Source of the DNA: CAZENU01 sp965117035
Lineage (GTDB): Bacteria > Chloroflexota > Dehalococcoidia > Lucifugimonadales > CAZENU01
DNA length: 64,000 bases
Direction: 5' to 3'
Assembly: GCA_965117035.1 (NCBI GenBank)
Contig: OZ220748.1
Coordinates: 1 to 64,000, forward strand
Below the pieces are notes generated by a model. The model worked only from the letters and a program-made list of their open reading frames with translations. It did not search any database and was not told the DNA's origin. Shown here piece after piece: positions 1 through 8,331 of the stretch. The position numbers were made by a program, and so were the translations under genes. Position 1 is the stretch's first letter. Every line of letters starts with the position of its first letter.

Positions 1-2
1 GC

Positions 3-962
3 TTCGCAACCAAGCTGGGAGTTCTCAGAGGCCTGTGCCGGGGCGTCACCGCCTACGTCATCGACCCCGAGGGCGAGTACGCCGACATGGCGAGGGCGGC
101 GGGAGGCAGGGTACTGTCCCCCGGAGTTCCGGGCGAGGGGATGAACCCCTTCGTCATCGACAAGGGCGACTCCGAGGAGATGCTCCAGCGCATCGGCAGC
201 CTGAGAAGGCTCATCGAGGTGATGGTGGGCGAGCGCCTCAGCGCCGACCGCCGCGCCTCCCTCGACCACGCCCTTGCGGGCTACTACGCCCACACGCGGG
301 AGCGCACCGGCTTCCGCGACTTCTACAGGTTCCTGCAGGAGGACGAAGCGGGAGACCCCGACCTGGCCCGCCTGCTGAGGCCGTTCGCCACCGGCAGCCT
401 CCGCCACCTGCTCTCCGACGAGGGCGACGATCTTCTCAACAACGAGGCGCTGGTCACCGTCTTCGACCTGCGGCTGCTGGAGCCGGAGCTCCGTCCCGCC
501 GCCGCGATGGTCTGCACCGAGACGGTGTGGGCCGCGGCAGCCCAGGACCCAAAGCCCCGCCTGCTGGTGGTGGACGAGGTGTGGTCGATCATGCAGCACC
601 CTGAGGGCGCCGCTTTCATGGTCAGCATGGCCAAGCGAGCGCGCAAGCACCGGCTCGGACTGCAATTCATTACACAGGACGTCCAAGACCTCCTGTCCGA
701 GGACTCGTCCCGGGCGATCACGGGCCACTCGGGAAGGGCGCTCCTCCAGAACGCCGCCTTCAAGCTCCTGCTCCAGCAGGACGCCGCGGCCATCAGCACC
801 GTTGGCGACGCCTTCGACCTCCCCGAGGACCTCCAGCGCTGGCTGCTGTCGTGCCCCAGAGGAGACGGACTGCTCCTGTCGAAGGGGCACCGCTTCCCCG
901 TCCGCATCGAGGCCACTCCAGAGGAGACCGAGGTCATCGAGTGGCGGCCCGGACGCCACTAG
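3..962 (+). CDS. VirB4-like conjugation ATPase, C-terminal part
   Basis: The reading frame is open from the first bases of the window, so the N-terminus and Walker A lie outside; 319 residues remain. The start shows a beta-strand/acid pattern (AYVIDPEGEYADMA) typical of the region just after the P-loop in VirB4/TraC-type ATPases. A Walker B is clear at about residues 180-190 (LLVVDEVWSIM), followed by a helical stretch and a sensor-like segment (GLQFITQDVQDLL). VirB4 proteins energise type IV secretion and conjugation at the inner membrane. The next gene begins 16 bases downstream and encodes a coupling-protein-like ATPase, which supports a transfer module. Family assignment is from motifs only; another HerA/FtsK-type ATPase is possible. 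Confidence 0.75.
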   Translation, partial: FATKLGVLRGLCRGVTAYVIDPEGEYADMARAAGGRVLSPGVPGEGMNPFVIDKGDSEEMLQRIGSLRRLIEVMVGERLSADRRASLDHALAGYYAHTRERTGFRDFYRFLQEDEAGDPDLARLLRPFATGSLRHLLSDEGDDLLNNEALVTVFDLRLLEPELRPAAAMVCTETVWAAAAQDPKPRLLVVDEVWSIMQHPEGAAFMVSMAKRARKHRLGLQFITQDVQDLLSEDSSRAITGHSGRALLQNAAFKLLLQQDAAAISTVGDAFDLPEDLQRWLLSCPRGDGLLLSKGHRFPVRIEATPEETEVIEWRPGRH

Positions 963-978
963 AGAAAGGAGTAGACCC

Positions 979-3471
979 ATGAGGCTGAACCCCAGACAAA
1001 TCCTCTTCGGAGCCGACGAGAGCGCCAGGACCCCCATCCTGCTTGCGGTGACGCCGCCGAGGGCCGGGGAGCGGACGATCCTCGGCGTGGAGAACTTCCT
1101 CCAGTCCATCGCCGTCCCCGAGCCCTTCTCCCTGGAGCTGGCAGGGGACATGGATGGCGTGACCCTGATGGCCCGCTGCTTTGACGACCAGGTGGTGCGC
1201 GGCCAGCTCTCGGCCCACTACCCCCAGGCCCGCATCCAGGAGGTGCACCCCGGCGAGGACCCACTCTGGGTCAGAGACGGGGAGCAGGCCTGGAGCATCA
1301 CCCTGCGGGCCGACGCCCCTGAGTACGTCCCTCTCAGGACCTTCCGGGACGACGACCTGCTCGACCCCGGCTCCGACCCCCTCATCGCCCTGATGGGCGC
1401 CCTGTCCGAGCTGGAAGACGACGAGCGCGTCGTGGCCCGGCTGATGCTGCGCTCCCTGGGTCCCGACTGGTCGCAGCACCACATGGACAAGGCACACAAG
1501 CGCCCCGGAATGGAGCCGAGGGAACCGTCATACACCTATCAGACCAAGCCACTCCAGATGGACGGCGTGACGATGGCCGTACTGGGCATCGGGGCGTTCG
1601 TAGCCGTCAAGGGCTACCTCTGGGTGCAGGACGGCCAGGTATTACAAGCCGCAGCCCTCGGGACCGTCACGGCCCTGGGCCTAGCGGCGGGCGGCCTGGC
1701 CTGGCACCGCTGGAAGAAGGCTAGGAGCCGGGTGGAGGACCCCATCCTGATACGGGAGAAGGTCTCCCGCATCGCCTTCGACGCCGAGCTCCAGGTCGTT
1801 GCCGTCCTTCCCGCCGCCACGAGGCCCCAGCGGGCGGCCGAACTCCTGGGTCCGGTGGCCGCCGCCTACCGGCACTTCGACAATCCCGCCGGGGCGCGGT
1901 TCAAGGTCGGCAAGGTCCGGCCCGCGTTGCCCGACCCGGAAGTCCTGCATCCACCCGGCCCGGGGCTGTTCGGCAGGCGCAGCGTCCTCGGTGTCCGCGA
2001 GGTCGCATGCCTGTGGCACCCGCCCGGAGCCGGTGACGAGACGCCCCTCGTGGAGCGGTCCGGAGCGCGAGCCCTCCTCCCCTCGGCGAGGGGCGTCAGG
2101 GGCGGCGCGCTCGTGGGAGACACCACGGCGAGCAAGTCCCGCCCCATCCGATTTCCCGAAGACCTGCTCAGGAGGCACCACCTCTACGTAGCGCGCACAC
2201 GCATGGGCAAGTCCACCCTGATGCACCACATAGCCGCCCACAAGATGCGCGAGAAGGCAGAGGGCAGGGACGAAGACGCCATCGTCGTCATCGACCCCCA
2301 CGCCGACCTGGTGGCCGGGCTGCTCCGCCACGTGCCTGAGTCTCTGGAGGACCGCGTGCGCCTCATCGACCTCGCCGACCAGAAACGGGCGCCGGGCATC
2401 AACCTGCTGGACACCCGCATCTTCTCCGACCGGGACCGCACCGCTGACTCCGTGGTGCGCGTCGCCCGCGGCCTGTGGGAACAGTGGGGGCCGAGGATGC
2501 AGTCCATCCTCGAACAGACGGTGAAGACCCTCCACGAGGCAAATGAGCACCCCGAGACCGACGAAGGCAGCCAGCACACCATACTGGATGGGCTGAAGCT
2601 CCTCTCTGACCGCAAGTTCCGCGACGCCGTGCTCAAGCGTATCGAGGACCCCTATCTCCTTGAATGGTGGGCCCGCGACTTCGGAAGCTGGCACCACCAG
2701 TACCGCGCCGAGGCCCTCGCCCCCGTCCAGACCCGGCTCTCCTACTACGCATCCTCCAAGCGGGCCAGGGCCATCCTGGGACAGCGGCGCTCCACCATCG
2801 ACCTGCGGGAGACGATCCTCGGCGGCGGAATACTTCTCGTTTCCACCGCCCAAGGAGCCGTGGGCAGGGACGTTTCGGCCTTGGTGGGGGCGTCCCTGCT
2901 CAACCTGGTCGACTCGGTCATCCGCGAGCAGGAGAGCGTGGCTCTGAGCGAACGGCGGGGCGCGCTGGTGGTGGTCGACGAGATGCAGTCCATGCCCGGC
3001 GTGGACTACGAGTCGATGCTCAGCGAACTGGGCAAGTTCGGCGCCAGCTTCGTGCTTGCGACCCAGAGCCTGGCCAAGCTCGATGACCTGTCCCGCACCA
3101 TGCGGGACACCCTGCTCGCTAACGTCGGCTGCCTCGCCGTCTTCCAGGTGGCCGGCAACGACGCGAGGCAGCTGGTCTGGGAGTTGGGCAAGGAGCGGGT
3201 GACCGAGGACGACATCACCTCCCTCCCGGTGCACAACTGCTACGTCAGGGCAACCGTCGGAATCGAACGGATGCCTGCCTTCTCGATGATGGTCAGAAAG
3301 CCGGAGGATGGAGACCAAGCGGTCGCGTCCCGCATCCGCCAGACGGTGCCTACGTACACCCTCTCCGCACAGGACCTGGAGGACGCCGGCGCCGACGACA
3401 AGAAAAAGGTCCGGGACTTCAAGGACCGGGCCAACGCCATGCAGAACGAAAGCGAGGAAACCGAACAGTGA
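979..3471 (+). CDS. Type IV coupling protein-like / TraD-type DNA transfer ATPase
   Basis: 830 residues. An ATG at 979 is preceded by AAAGGAG eight bases upstream; an in-frame upstream extension overlaps the previous gene and is unlikely. A pair of hydrophobic segments lies at about residues 199-242, followed by a basic stretch. The ATPase core has a P-loop at about 405-413 (ARTRMGKST), an acidic strand shortly after (VVIDPHADL) and a Walker B at about 664-670 (LVVVDEMQ), then a sensor/glutamine motif (LATQSLAKL). This matches coupling ATPases that recruit the relaxosome to the secretion channel. Its neighbours, VirB4-like upstream and replication-relaxation-like downstream with a GTGA overlap, form one operon. 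The P-loop Ala-Arg-Thr-Arg-Met-Gly-Lys-Ser differs slightly from canonical GxxGxGKS. Confidence 0.75.
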   Translation: MRLNPRQILFGADESARTPILLAVTPPRAGERTILGVENFLQSIAVPEPFSLELAGDMDGVTLMARCFDDQVVRGQLSAHYPQARIQEVHPGEDPLWVRDGEQAWSITLRADAPEYVPLRTFRDDDLLDPGSDPLIALMGALSELEDDERVVARLMLRSLGPDWSQHHMDKAHKRPGMEPREPSYTYQTKPLQMDGVTMAVLGIGAFVAVKGYLWVQDGQVLQAAALGTVTALGLAAGGLAWHRWKKARSRVEDPILIREKVSRIAFDAELQVVAVLPAATRPQRAAELLGPVAAAYRHFDNPAGARFKVGKVRPALPDPEVLHPPGPGLFGRRSVLGVREVACLWHPPGAGDETPLVERSGARALLPSARGVRGGALVGDTTASKSRPIRFPEDLLRRHHLYVARTRMGKSTLMHHIAAHKMREKAEGRDEDAIVVIDPHADLVAGLLRHVPESLEDRVRLIDLADQKRAPGINLLDTRIFSDRDRTADSVVRVARGLWEQWGPRMQSILEQTVKTLHEANEHPETDEGSQHTILDGLKLLSDRKFRDAVLKRIEDPYLLEWWARDFGSWHHQYRAEALAPVQTRLSYYASSKRARAILGQRRSTIDLRETILGGGILLVSTAQGAVGRDVSALVGASLLNLVDSVIREQESVALSERRGALVVVDEMQSMPGVDYESMLSELGKFGASFVLATQSLAKLDDLSRTMRDTLLANVGCLAVFQVAGNDARQLVWELGKERVTEDDITSLPVHNCYVRATVGIERMPAFSMMVRKPEDGDQAVASRIRQTVPTYTLSAQDLEDAGADDKKKVRDFKDRANAMQNESEETEQ

Positions 3472-5120
3472 GACCTCAAGGATGTGAACCCGAAACCCTC
3501 CGCGCCCTGGCGGAGATGCCCTTCCTCGACCGCGTGGATCTGGTCGCCGTCACAGGACGCTCCAAAGGCGCGGTCTACGAGGCCGTCGACAGGCTGGAGA
3601 GCGGTGGCTTCGTCTCCGCCGTCTCCCACGTCACCGACCACCTTCCCCAGACGCTGCGCTACCACCTGACGGCCGCGGGGATCAACCGGCTGGCCGCAAT
3701 GGAGGTCAGAACGACGGACCAGTTAATACGTGACCGGCCCCTCTCCGCGAGGTGGCGGCGCATCCTCATGGAGCGTCTTGACGCCCTGGCATCCATCTAC
3801 CGGCTGGCGGCCGCAATCGCCTCCGTCGCCTATCCGGTGCGGTTCCGCTGGTACCGGGGCATCCCCCTCGACGCCGCCATTGAACTCCCCGGGGGGAGGA
3901 CCGTCGGCATCGTAAGGCAGGGACACACCTCCGACCGCTCGGTCTTCTCCAGGCGGCTCTGGCGAATGCGCCAGCAGCCCCTGCCCGGAGTCGTGCTCAC
4001 GCTCGTAGCCGACGACGTGCGGCTCAGGCACGCCCGCAGGTCCCTGATGGGAGCGCCTGCGCCCTACTACCTCGCCCTGGAGCGGGACGCGCTCGCCGCG
4101 TCGCCGGACGACCCGGTGTGGACTCCACCTCCCGTCAAGGCGCAGGTCGAGTTGCGTTCGATCCTAGAGCGGATAGAGGAGGGGAACCCGATTCCGGAAG
4201 AGGAGGAGCTCCAGCATGCCTCACTCCCCGCCGACCTCGCCGCCGCGGGGCCGGACTGGAAGATCCCCAACCACCTCCTACCCGCAACTCTCCGGGCGGC
4301 CGAGAAGCGGGCCCTGGACATCATCTTCGACTGGCCCTGGATCGCCCTCACCGACCTGGCAGGGCTCATGAACGTTTCCGTTCCCAGGGCGTCCCAGATC
4401 GTCGCACCCCTCGAGGGCTTCAATCTCGTTGTGAGACCTTCGGACGCGGCCCGACGCCTCACCCTCACCGACAGGGCCCTCGGCCTGCTGGCCCGCAGGG
4501 ACCGCACCTCCCTGGCCATGGCGAAGAACCGGTGGAGCGCCGCTCCGCTGTTCCCCGGCACGCCCCTCGACTGGGAGAACGTGACCGGCGCAAGGAGTCG
4601 GCAACTGCTCAGGAACCTCCAGCACTCCGCCGCCGTGCATGTCTTCCTTGCAGCTCTGACCGTACAGGCCGCCCTCATCGAATGGGAGGTCGTACAGGTC
4701 GACCCGCCTAGAAGGGCCTCCCGACACTTCCGGCACAACGAGGGGCAGCGCTCGGTCAACCCCGACGCCTTCGGGGTGCTCAGAAAGGGCGACACCACGT
4801 TCCCTTTCTTCCTGGAGTGGGAGCGCCGGGCCGTGCGACCCTCAACCATGTCGGCCCGCCTCGCTCCCTATCTGCGCTACTACTCATCTCACAGGCCCAC
4901 CGACGACCACGGCGTTAGGCCCTCGGTCCTGGTCGTCTTCGACGACGAGATCGCCCACACCCACTTCCTGCGCCTGGCCCGGGAGGAGATGCAGGCCAGG
5001 GCCCTCAACGTCCCCCTGTGGGTCTCCCACGCCGACGCCATCGAAGAGCTCGGGCCTCTCGGCCGCGCCTGGCGCACCCCCAACGAATGGGACTTTCCCC
5101 AGGCCCTGCTTCCACAGTAG
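3468..5120 (+). CDS. Replication-relaxation-like winged-helix protein
   Basis: 550 residues; the GTG start overlaps the stop of the preceding ATPase in a GTGA, suggesting translational coupling. Residues 1-75 read as a winged helix (KGAVYEAVDRLESGGFV, then LRYHLTAAG). A second winged helix lies at about 270-345 (LTDLAGLMNVSVPRASQIV). The C-terminal part has a conserved-looking core, RNLQHSAAVHVFL, then a Pro-Asp strand (VNPDAFGVL) and FFLEWERR with a following Lys/Arg-poor helix and YLRYYSSH. This order resembles the replication-relaxation family of actinobacterial and related conjugative elements, which is linked to element replication or transfer. The biochemical role of that family is poorly known, so the call rests on motif order and context. 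Confidence 0.6.
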   Translation: MRPQGCEPETLRALAEMPFLDRVDLVAVTGRSKGAVYEAVDRLESGGFVSAVSHVTDHLPQTLRYHLTAAGINRLAAMEVRTTDQLIRDRPLSARWRRILMERLDALASIYRLAAAIASVAYPVRFRWYRGIPLDAAIELPGGRTVGIVRQGHTSDRSVFSRRLWRMRQQPLPGVVLTLVADDVRLRHARRSLMGAPAPYYLALERDALAASPDDPVWTPPPVKAQVELRSILERIEEGNPIPEEEELQHASLPADLAAAGPDWKIPNHLLPATLRAAEKRALDIIFDWPWIALTDLAGLMNVSVPRASQIVAPLEGFNLVVRPSDAARRLTLTDRALGLLARRDRTSLAMAKNRWSAAPLFPGTPLDWENVTGARSRQLLRNLQHSAAVHVFLAALTVQAALIEWEVVQVDPPRRASRHFRHNEGQRSVNPDAFGVLRKGDTTFPFFLEWERRAVRPSTMSARLAPYLRYYSSHRPTDDHGVRPSVLVVFDDEIAHTHFLRLAREEMQARALNVPLWVSHADAIEELGPLGRAWRTPNEWDFPQALLPQ

Positions 5121-5142
5121 ATAACGGCAAGAAGGAGATGAC

Positions 5143-5415
5143 ATGCCTTCACAGTCCAACCAAAGACCCAAAGGCCCCCGGAGGCGCAGGGGACGGACCG
5201 TTGTCCGGCTCAACACAGCGGCTCTCTGGGAGCGGCTCTCACGACTGAATCGCTCCCAGAACTGGCTAGCACGCGAGATCGGGGTCAGCCCCGGTTACGT
5301 GTCGATGCTGGTCAACGGCGGGCGCACGCCCTCCGGGCGCATTCGCCGCCGGATGCTCAAGGCCCTCCGGGTAAGCGAGTTTCACCACCTATTCCAAATA
5401 GAGGAGGAAGCATGA
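5143..5415 (+). CDS. Small HTH (Cro/CI-type) DNA-binding protein
   Basis: 90 residues with a strong ribosome-binding site (AAGGAG) just before ATG 5143. The N-terminus is very basic (RRRRGR). Residues about 25-75 form an XRE-type helix-turn-helix: NWLAREIGVSPGYVSMLVNG is the turn and recognition helix. The stop overlaps the next start in an ATGA, so it is co-translated with a second HTH-like protein. It probably regulates the element's transfer or excision genes; the target is unknown. Confidence 0.75.
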   Translation: MPSQSNQRPKGPRRRRGRTVVRLNTAALWERLSRLNRSQNWLAREIGVSPGYVSMLVNGGRTPSGRIRRRMLKALRVSEFHHLFQIEEEA

Positions 5416-5732
5416 ACAGTAACACTGAACCCCGTTTCGACGGGGAGATGGACGAGTCCAACGACGAAGAGCTGCCGCGAGAGTTCCAGACCGGGGTGCT
5501 GCCCAGTGACTTCCCCAGGCGTCTCGAACGCCTCAGGGAGGCCAGCAAGCTCACCTGGAGCGGATTCGCCAGGGCCGTCGGGGTGGACCCGAAGCAGATG
5601 CACCGCTGGCGCAGGGGCGTCGAACCGTGCGGGGGAGCCATGCACTCCCTCTACCTCTTCGCAGCCCGCATTCCCAACGGCCTGGCGATCCTGATGAGCG
5701 AGGGCTTCCAGACGTCCATGTTCAAGGACTGA
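5412..5732 (+). CDS. Second small HTH protein, XRE-like
   Basis: 106 residues, ATG 5412 overlapping the previous stop, with GAGGAGG about five bases upstream. The first 35 residues are acidic and probably flexible. Residues about 40-80 look like a Cro/CI-type helix-turn-helix (WSGFARAVGVDPKQMHRWRR), with the arginine-rich end of the recognition helix expected for DNA contact. Paired with the basic HTH protein upstream it could form a two-component switch of the element, by analogy with phage and ICE repressor pairs; that pairing is inference. A GC-rich hairpin follows the stop. Confidence 0.65.
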   Translation: MNSNTEPRFDGEMDESNDEELPREFQTGVLPSDFPRRLERLREASKLTWSGFARAVGVDPKQMHRWRRGVEPCGGAMHSLYLFAARIPNGLAILMSEGFQTSMFKD

Positions 5733-5740
5733 CGGACGCA

Positions 5741-5778
5741 CCCCGCCGCGCGTAACACGCAACGGCGGCGCGGCGGGG
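5741..5778 (+). terminator. GC-rich hairpin after the HTH pair
   Basis: An 11-bp perfect inverted repeat (CCCCGCCGCGC at 5741-5751 and GCGCGGCGGGG at 5768-5778) encloses a 16-base loop, directly after the stop at 5732. No T-tract follows, so intrinsic termination is only possible. It separates the transfer operon from the recombinase region. Confidence 0.4.
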
Positions 5779-5923
5779 CCGGATCCGGCTCACACCCCAA
5801 GCGTGAGCCGCAAACGAAAGGTCGCCGGCGTTTGTCAGTTCCGTCCCGCGCCGGCGGCCCCAATCCCAGACCTATAACGAGCAACCCAGTGACCCCGCAC
5901 AGCCTTGGCCGCGACTACGCAAC

Positions 5924-6157
5924 ATGGAAGATAACACTACACACAACCGCAACGACAGACCAGAGGAGCAGGAAAACTCCGCTGTCCGGTCCGCGGTCTC
6001 CTACAGCCCCCGGCAGCGCAGGATGATCCGTAAAGGTTACCGCGCCTGGGCAAGGGTGGCCATCCGCTCATTCTTAGCGCGTCGCCGTGTCTCGCCGGAC
6101 GGATGCCGCGCCGAACAGGACGGCGGCAGGGACCCGGGCTGCGAACCGGAGCCGTAG
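5924..6157 (+). CDS. Hypothetical small basic protein
   Basis: 77 residues from ATG 5924. The first 25 residues are rich in Asn, Asp, Glu and Arg. Residues about 27-50 form a strongly basic amphipathic segment (PRQRRMIRKGYRAWARVAIR), after which the chain is Gly/Asp/Glu-rich. No ribosome-binding site is evident and no family is recognised. It ends 13 bases before the recombinase start and could be a small element-encoded accessory protein or a chance ORF in a GC-rich gap. Confidence 0.3.
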   Translation: MEDNTTHNRNDRPEEQENSAVRSAVSYSPRQRRMIRKGYRAWARVAIRSFLARRRVSPDGCRAEQDGGRDPGCEPEP

Positions 6158-6170
6158 CACGGAGAAAGTC

Positions 6171-7742
6171 ATGAATGCCAGTGAGAGAGACGACCCCATA
6201 CCCGTGGCGCTCTACGCGAGGGTGTCCAGCGACCGGCAGGACGTGGACCTGTCCGTGGCCGCCCAACTCCGGGCGCTTAGGGACTACGCTGCGAAGAACG
6301 ACTGCGTGATCGTCCGCGAGTTCGTGGACGAGGCTGAGAGCGGACGAGTCGACAGCCGGCCCCGGTTCCAGGCGATGCTCGACGAGGCGAAGACCAATGC
6401 TCCATTTGAGGAAATCCTTGTTTGGAAGTTCTCCAGGTTTACCCGGAAGCGAGAGCACGCCGTCGCCTATAAGTCCATGCTCCGCCGCAGGGGAATCCGC
6501 GTGGTGTCCATCACCGAGCAGGCCGACGACACCGCCGCCGGCAGGCTCCTGGAAGGCATCATCGAGACCATCGACGAGTTCTATTCGGAGAATCTTGCCC
6601 AGGACGTCACCAGGGGGATGCGGGAGGCCGCGTCCCGGGGCTTCTGGATGTCCAGCGAGGCCCCCCTGGGCTACAACCGGGTGATGATCCAAGACGGACC
6701 CAAGAAGAGACCAAGGCTGGAGCTCGACTCCGACTCCTCTCACATCGTCAGGCGCATGTTCGACCTGTCGGAGGCCGGCAAGTCGACTCTCGACATCGCT
6801 CGCATCCTCAACGACGAGGGCATCGTCAGCCCCAGGGGAAAGCCCTGGGGCAAGACGAGCGTCCACGCAATCCTCATCAACGAGACCTACACCGGCACGC
6901 TGACCTGGGGAGTGAACGCCAAGAACGGGGCCGCCCCCGTGCGGGTGGAGAATGCCTTCTCCGCCATCATCTCCACGGCCCAGTTCAATCGCGTCAGCAA
7001 ACTGCTGCGGTCCCGCGCGCCCAGGGTCGTCAACCCGCGCAGGGTGGCAAGCCCCTTCCTCCTAAGCGGGCTCGTCAAGTGCAAGGCCTGTAAGCGGGCG
7101 CTTACCGGGCAGGGCTCCAAGTACGCGCAGTTCACCTACTACGTCTGCCAGACCCTCATGAAACAGGGCAAGGGGTCCTGCGACGCCCCAAGGCTCAACG
7201 CCCGGCGCTTCGAGGAGATGGTCGTGGAGAGGATTCGCTCCAACATCTTCACAGTGGGCAGCATCCCCGACCTGTTAGAAGCGGTGGACGAGGAGATCGA
7301 CGGCATGGTCGACGAGCACCGCAAGAGGGTCCAGACCATCGAGTCGGAGATTGGGGATGTGAAGAGGCAGCTGGACCGCATTTGGCGTTACATAGCCACC
7401 AGGGACGACGTCGATGTGGCCAAGACCTCCGCCCGCATGACGGAGTACCAGCAGAGGCAGGAGCGTCTAGAGGAAGCGGCGGTGAACGCGAGAGGGATTC
7501 TCGCCAGGCACAGGTCAGCTCTGGGCGACGTCGGCGAAATCGCGGAGTACGCCAGAGAGATAAATGACTTCCTGGACATGAGCGAACTCACGGAGCGCAG
7601 GGCGTTCATCGAGTCGTTCGTCAGGGAAATCGTCGTCATGCCCGGGGCGGCTCTACTCCGGTACTCCATGCCCATGCCGGACGACAGCCCGATGAGTGGA
7701 AGGCGCGACGAAAGGCTGGTTCTGGACGGTTCCGCGCTCTAG
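6171..7742 (+). CDS. Large serine recombinase (first copy)
   Basis: 523 residues; ATG 6171 follows GGAGAAAG, so the longer in-frame upstream start is not needed. Domain order is that of large serine integrases. The resolvase catalytic domain at about 10-160 has ALYARVSSDRQ with the nucleophilic serine and the arginine-rich VWKFSRFTRKREHA. A recombinase domain follows (STLDIARILNDEGI, then INETYTGTL). A zinc ribbon at about 300-345 has CKAC and a paired CQTLMKQGKGSC. A coiled-coil motif lies at about 380-460, then a short C-terminus ending SAL. Such enzymes integrate and excise elements between attP and attB without host factors, and the coiled coil controls direction. A closely similar copy lies 0.6 kb downstream. 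Confidence 0.93.
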   Translation: MNASERDDPIPVALYARVSSDRQDVDLSVAAQLRALRDYAAKNDCVIVREFVDEAESGRVDSRPRFQAMLDEAKTNAPFEEILVWKFSRFTRKREHAVAYKSMLRRRGIRVVSITEQADDTAAGRLLEGIIETIDEFYSENLAQDVTRGMREAASRGFWMSSEAPLGYNRVMIQDGPKKRPRLELDSDSSHIVRRMFDLSEAGKSTLDIARILNDEGIVSPRGKPWGKTSVHAILINETYTGTLTWGVNAKNGAAPVRVENAFSAIISTAQFNRVSKLLRSRAPRVVNPRRVASPFLLSGLVKCKACKRALTGQGSKYAQFTYYVCQTLMKQGKGSCDAPRLNARRFEEMVVERIRSNIFTVGSIPDLLEAVDEEIDGMVDEHRKRVQTIESEIGDVKRQLDRIWRYIATRDDVDVAKTSARMTEYQQRQERLEEAAVNARGILARHRSALGDVGEIAEYAREINDFLDMSELTERRAFIESFVREIVVMPGAALLRYSMPMPDDSPMSGRRDERLVLDGSAL

Positions 7743-8051
7743 CTATCGTCGTTCACTTGTGGTGACAGGTTCTTCGGGCGTGAACGGGTTAAGCTCACTT
7801 ACGTCTGTTACTTAGCAGCGTCAATGTTTCCCTCCCAACTCCCTGAGGCCATCCCGTAGCCAATTGTGAGCAAGTGCCGTCGCTGGATATGGGAGAACTC
7901 GTCCATTCTCTCACTCTTCCAACGTCCGCAGTGCCTTATGTGAGTTGGCCTGGGACCGCCTGCTTCAAGGATTCACGGGGTCTCTCCAAGACCACTTGTA
8001 CGCCCCCATTCTTGCTCGAGTTTGAGGGCCCCCTTTATAGATGCGCTGGCA
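7743..8051. other. Intergenic gap after first recombinase
   Basis: About 310 bases without a credible gene. A 68-codon ORF at 7874-8080 has no ribosome-binding site, no recognisable motif and runs across the downstream promoter, so it was not called. The position just after an integrase gene makes this a place to look for an attachment site, but no clear inverted repeat was seen. Confidence 0.4.
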
Positions 8052-8103
8052 TTGACAACGACTCCCCTCACCGTTCATGATAAGGGTATGACCCGATATG
8101 ACC
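8052..8103 (+). promoter_or_regulatory. Promoter and candidate RHH operator
   Basis: TTGACA at 8052-8057 and CATGAT at 8076-8081 are spaced by 18 bases, giving a sigma-70-like promoter. Immediately downstream the heptamer TATGACC occurs twice, at 8087-8093 and 8097-8103, offset by exactly 10 bp or one helical turn. The next gene encodes a ribbon-helix-helix protein, a family that often represses its own promoter through repeats one turn apart. That this is its operator is inference. Confidence 0.4.
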
Positions 8104-8116
8104 TCGGGGGAACGCC

Positions 8117-8314
8117 ATGCCCAGAAACAGAAAGGCCATCACCTTCTCTCTGCCCCCGGAGATGGACGAGCAGGTCAGGCAATTCATACAAGAGGAAGAC
8201 CGCACCATGAGCGAGTTCCTCCGTGAGGCAATTCGCCTCTACATGGACGAACAAGAGTGGCTGCGGAGAGAGCGCCGCCAACGGGCCGAGGCCCGCAGAA
8301 AGCAGATGGAATGA
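8117..8314 (+). CDS. Ribbon-helix-helix (CopG/Arc-type) regulator
   Basis: 65 residues. The N-terminus has the short beta-strand of RHH proteins (KAITFSLPPEMDEQV) followed by two helices (RQFIQEEDRTMSEFLREAIR, then LYMDEQEWLRR). The C-terminus is a basic, charged helix. It overlaps the reading frame leading into the second recombinase and is very likely co-transcribed with it, so a role in repressing the recombinase or itself is plausible. It also resembles antitoxins, but no toxin partner is next to it. Confidence 0.75.
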   Translation: MPRNRKAITFSLPPEMDEQVRQFIQEEDRTMSEFLREAIRLYMDEQEWLRRERRQRAEARRKQME

Positions 8315-8331
8315 GCAAGGAGGACGCATCG

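Noticed and set aside
1681..3318. 545-codon minus-strand ORF
   Set aside because: Antisense to the coupling ATPase, whose Walker motifs are intact; codon pattern is that of a shadow frame.
7874..8080. 68-codon plus-strand ORF between the recombinases
   Set aside because: No ribosome-binding site or motif, and it overlaps the promoter of the RHH gene.
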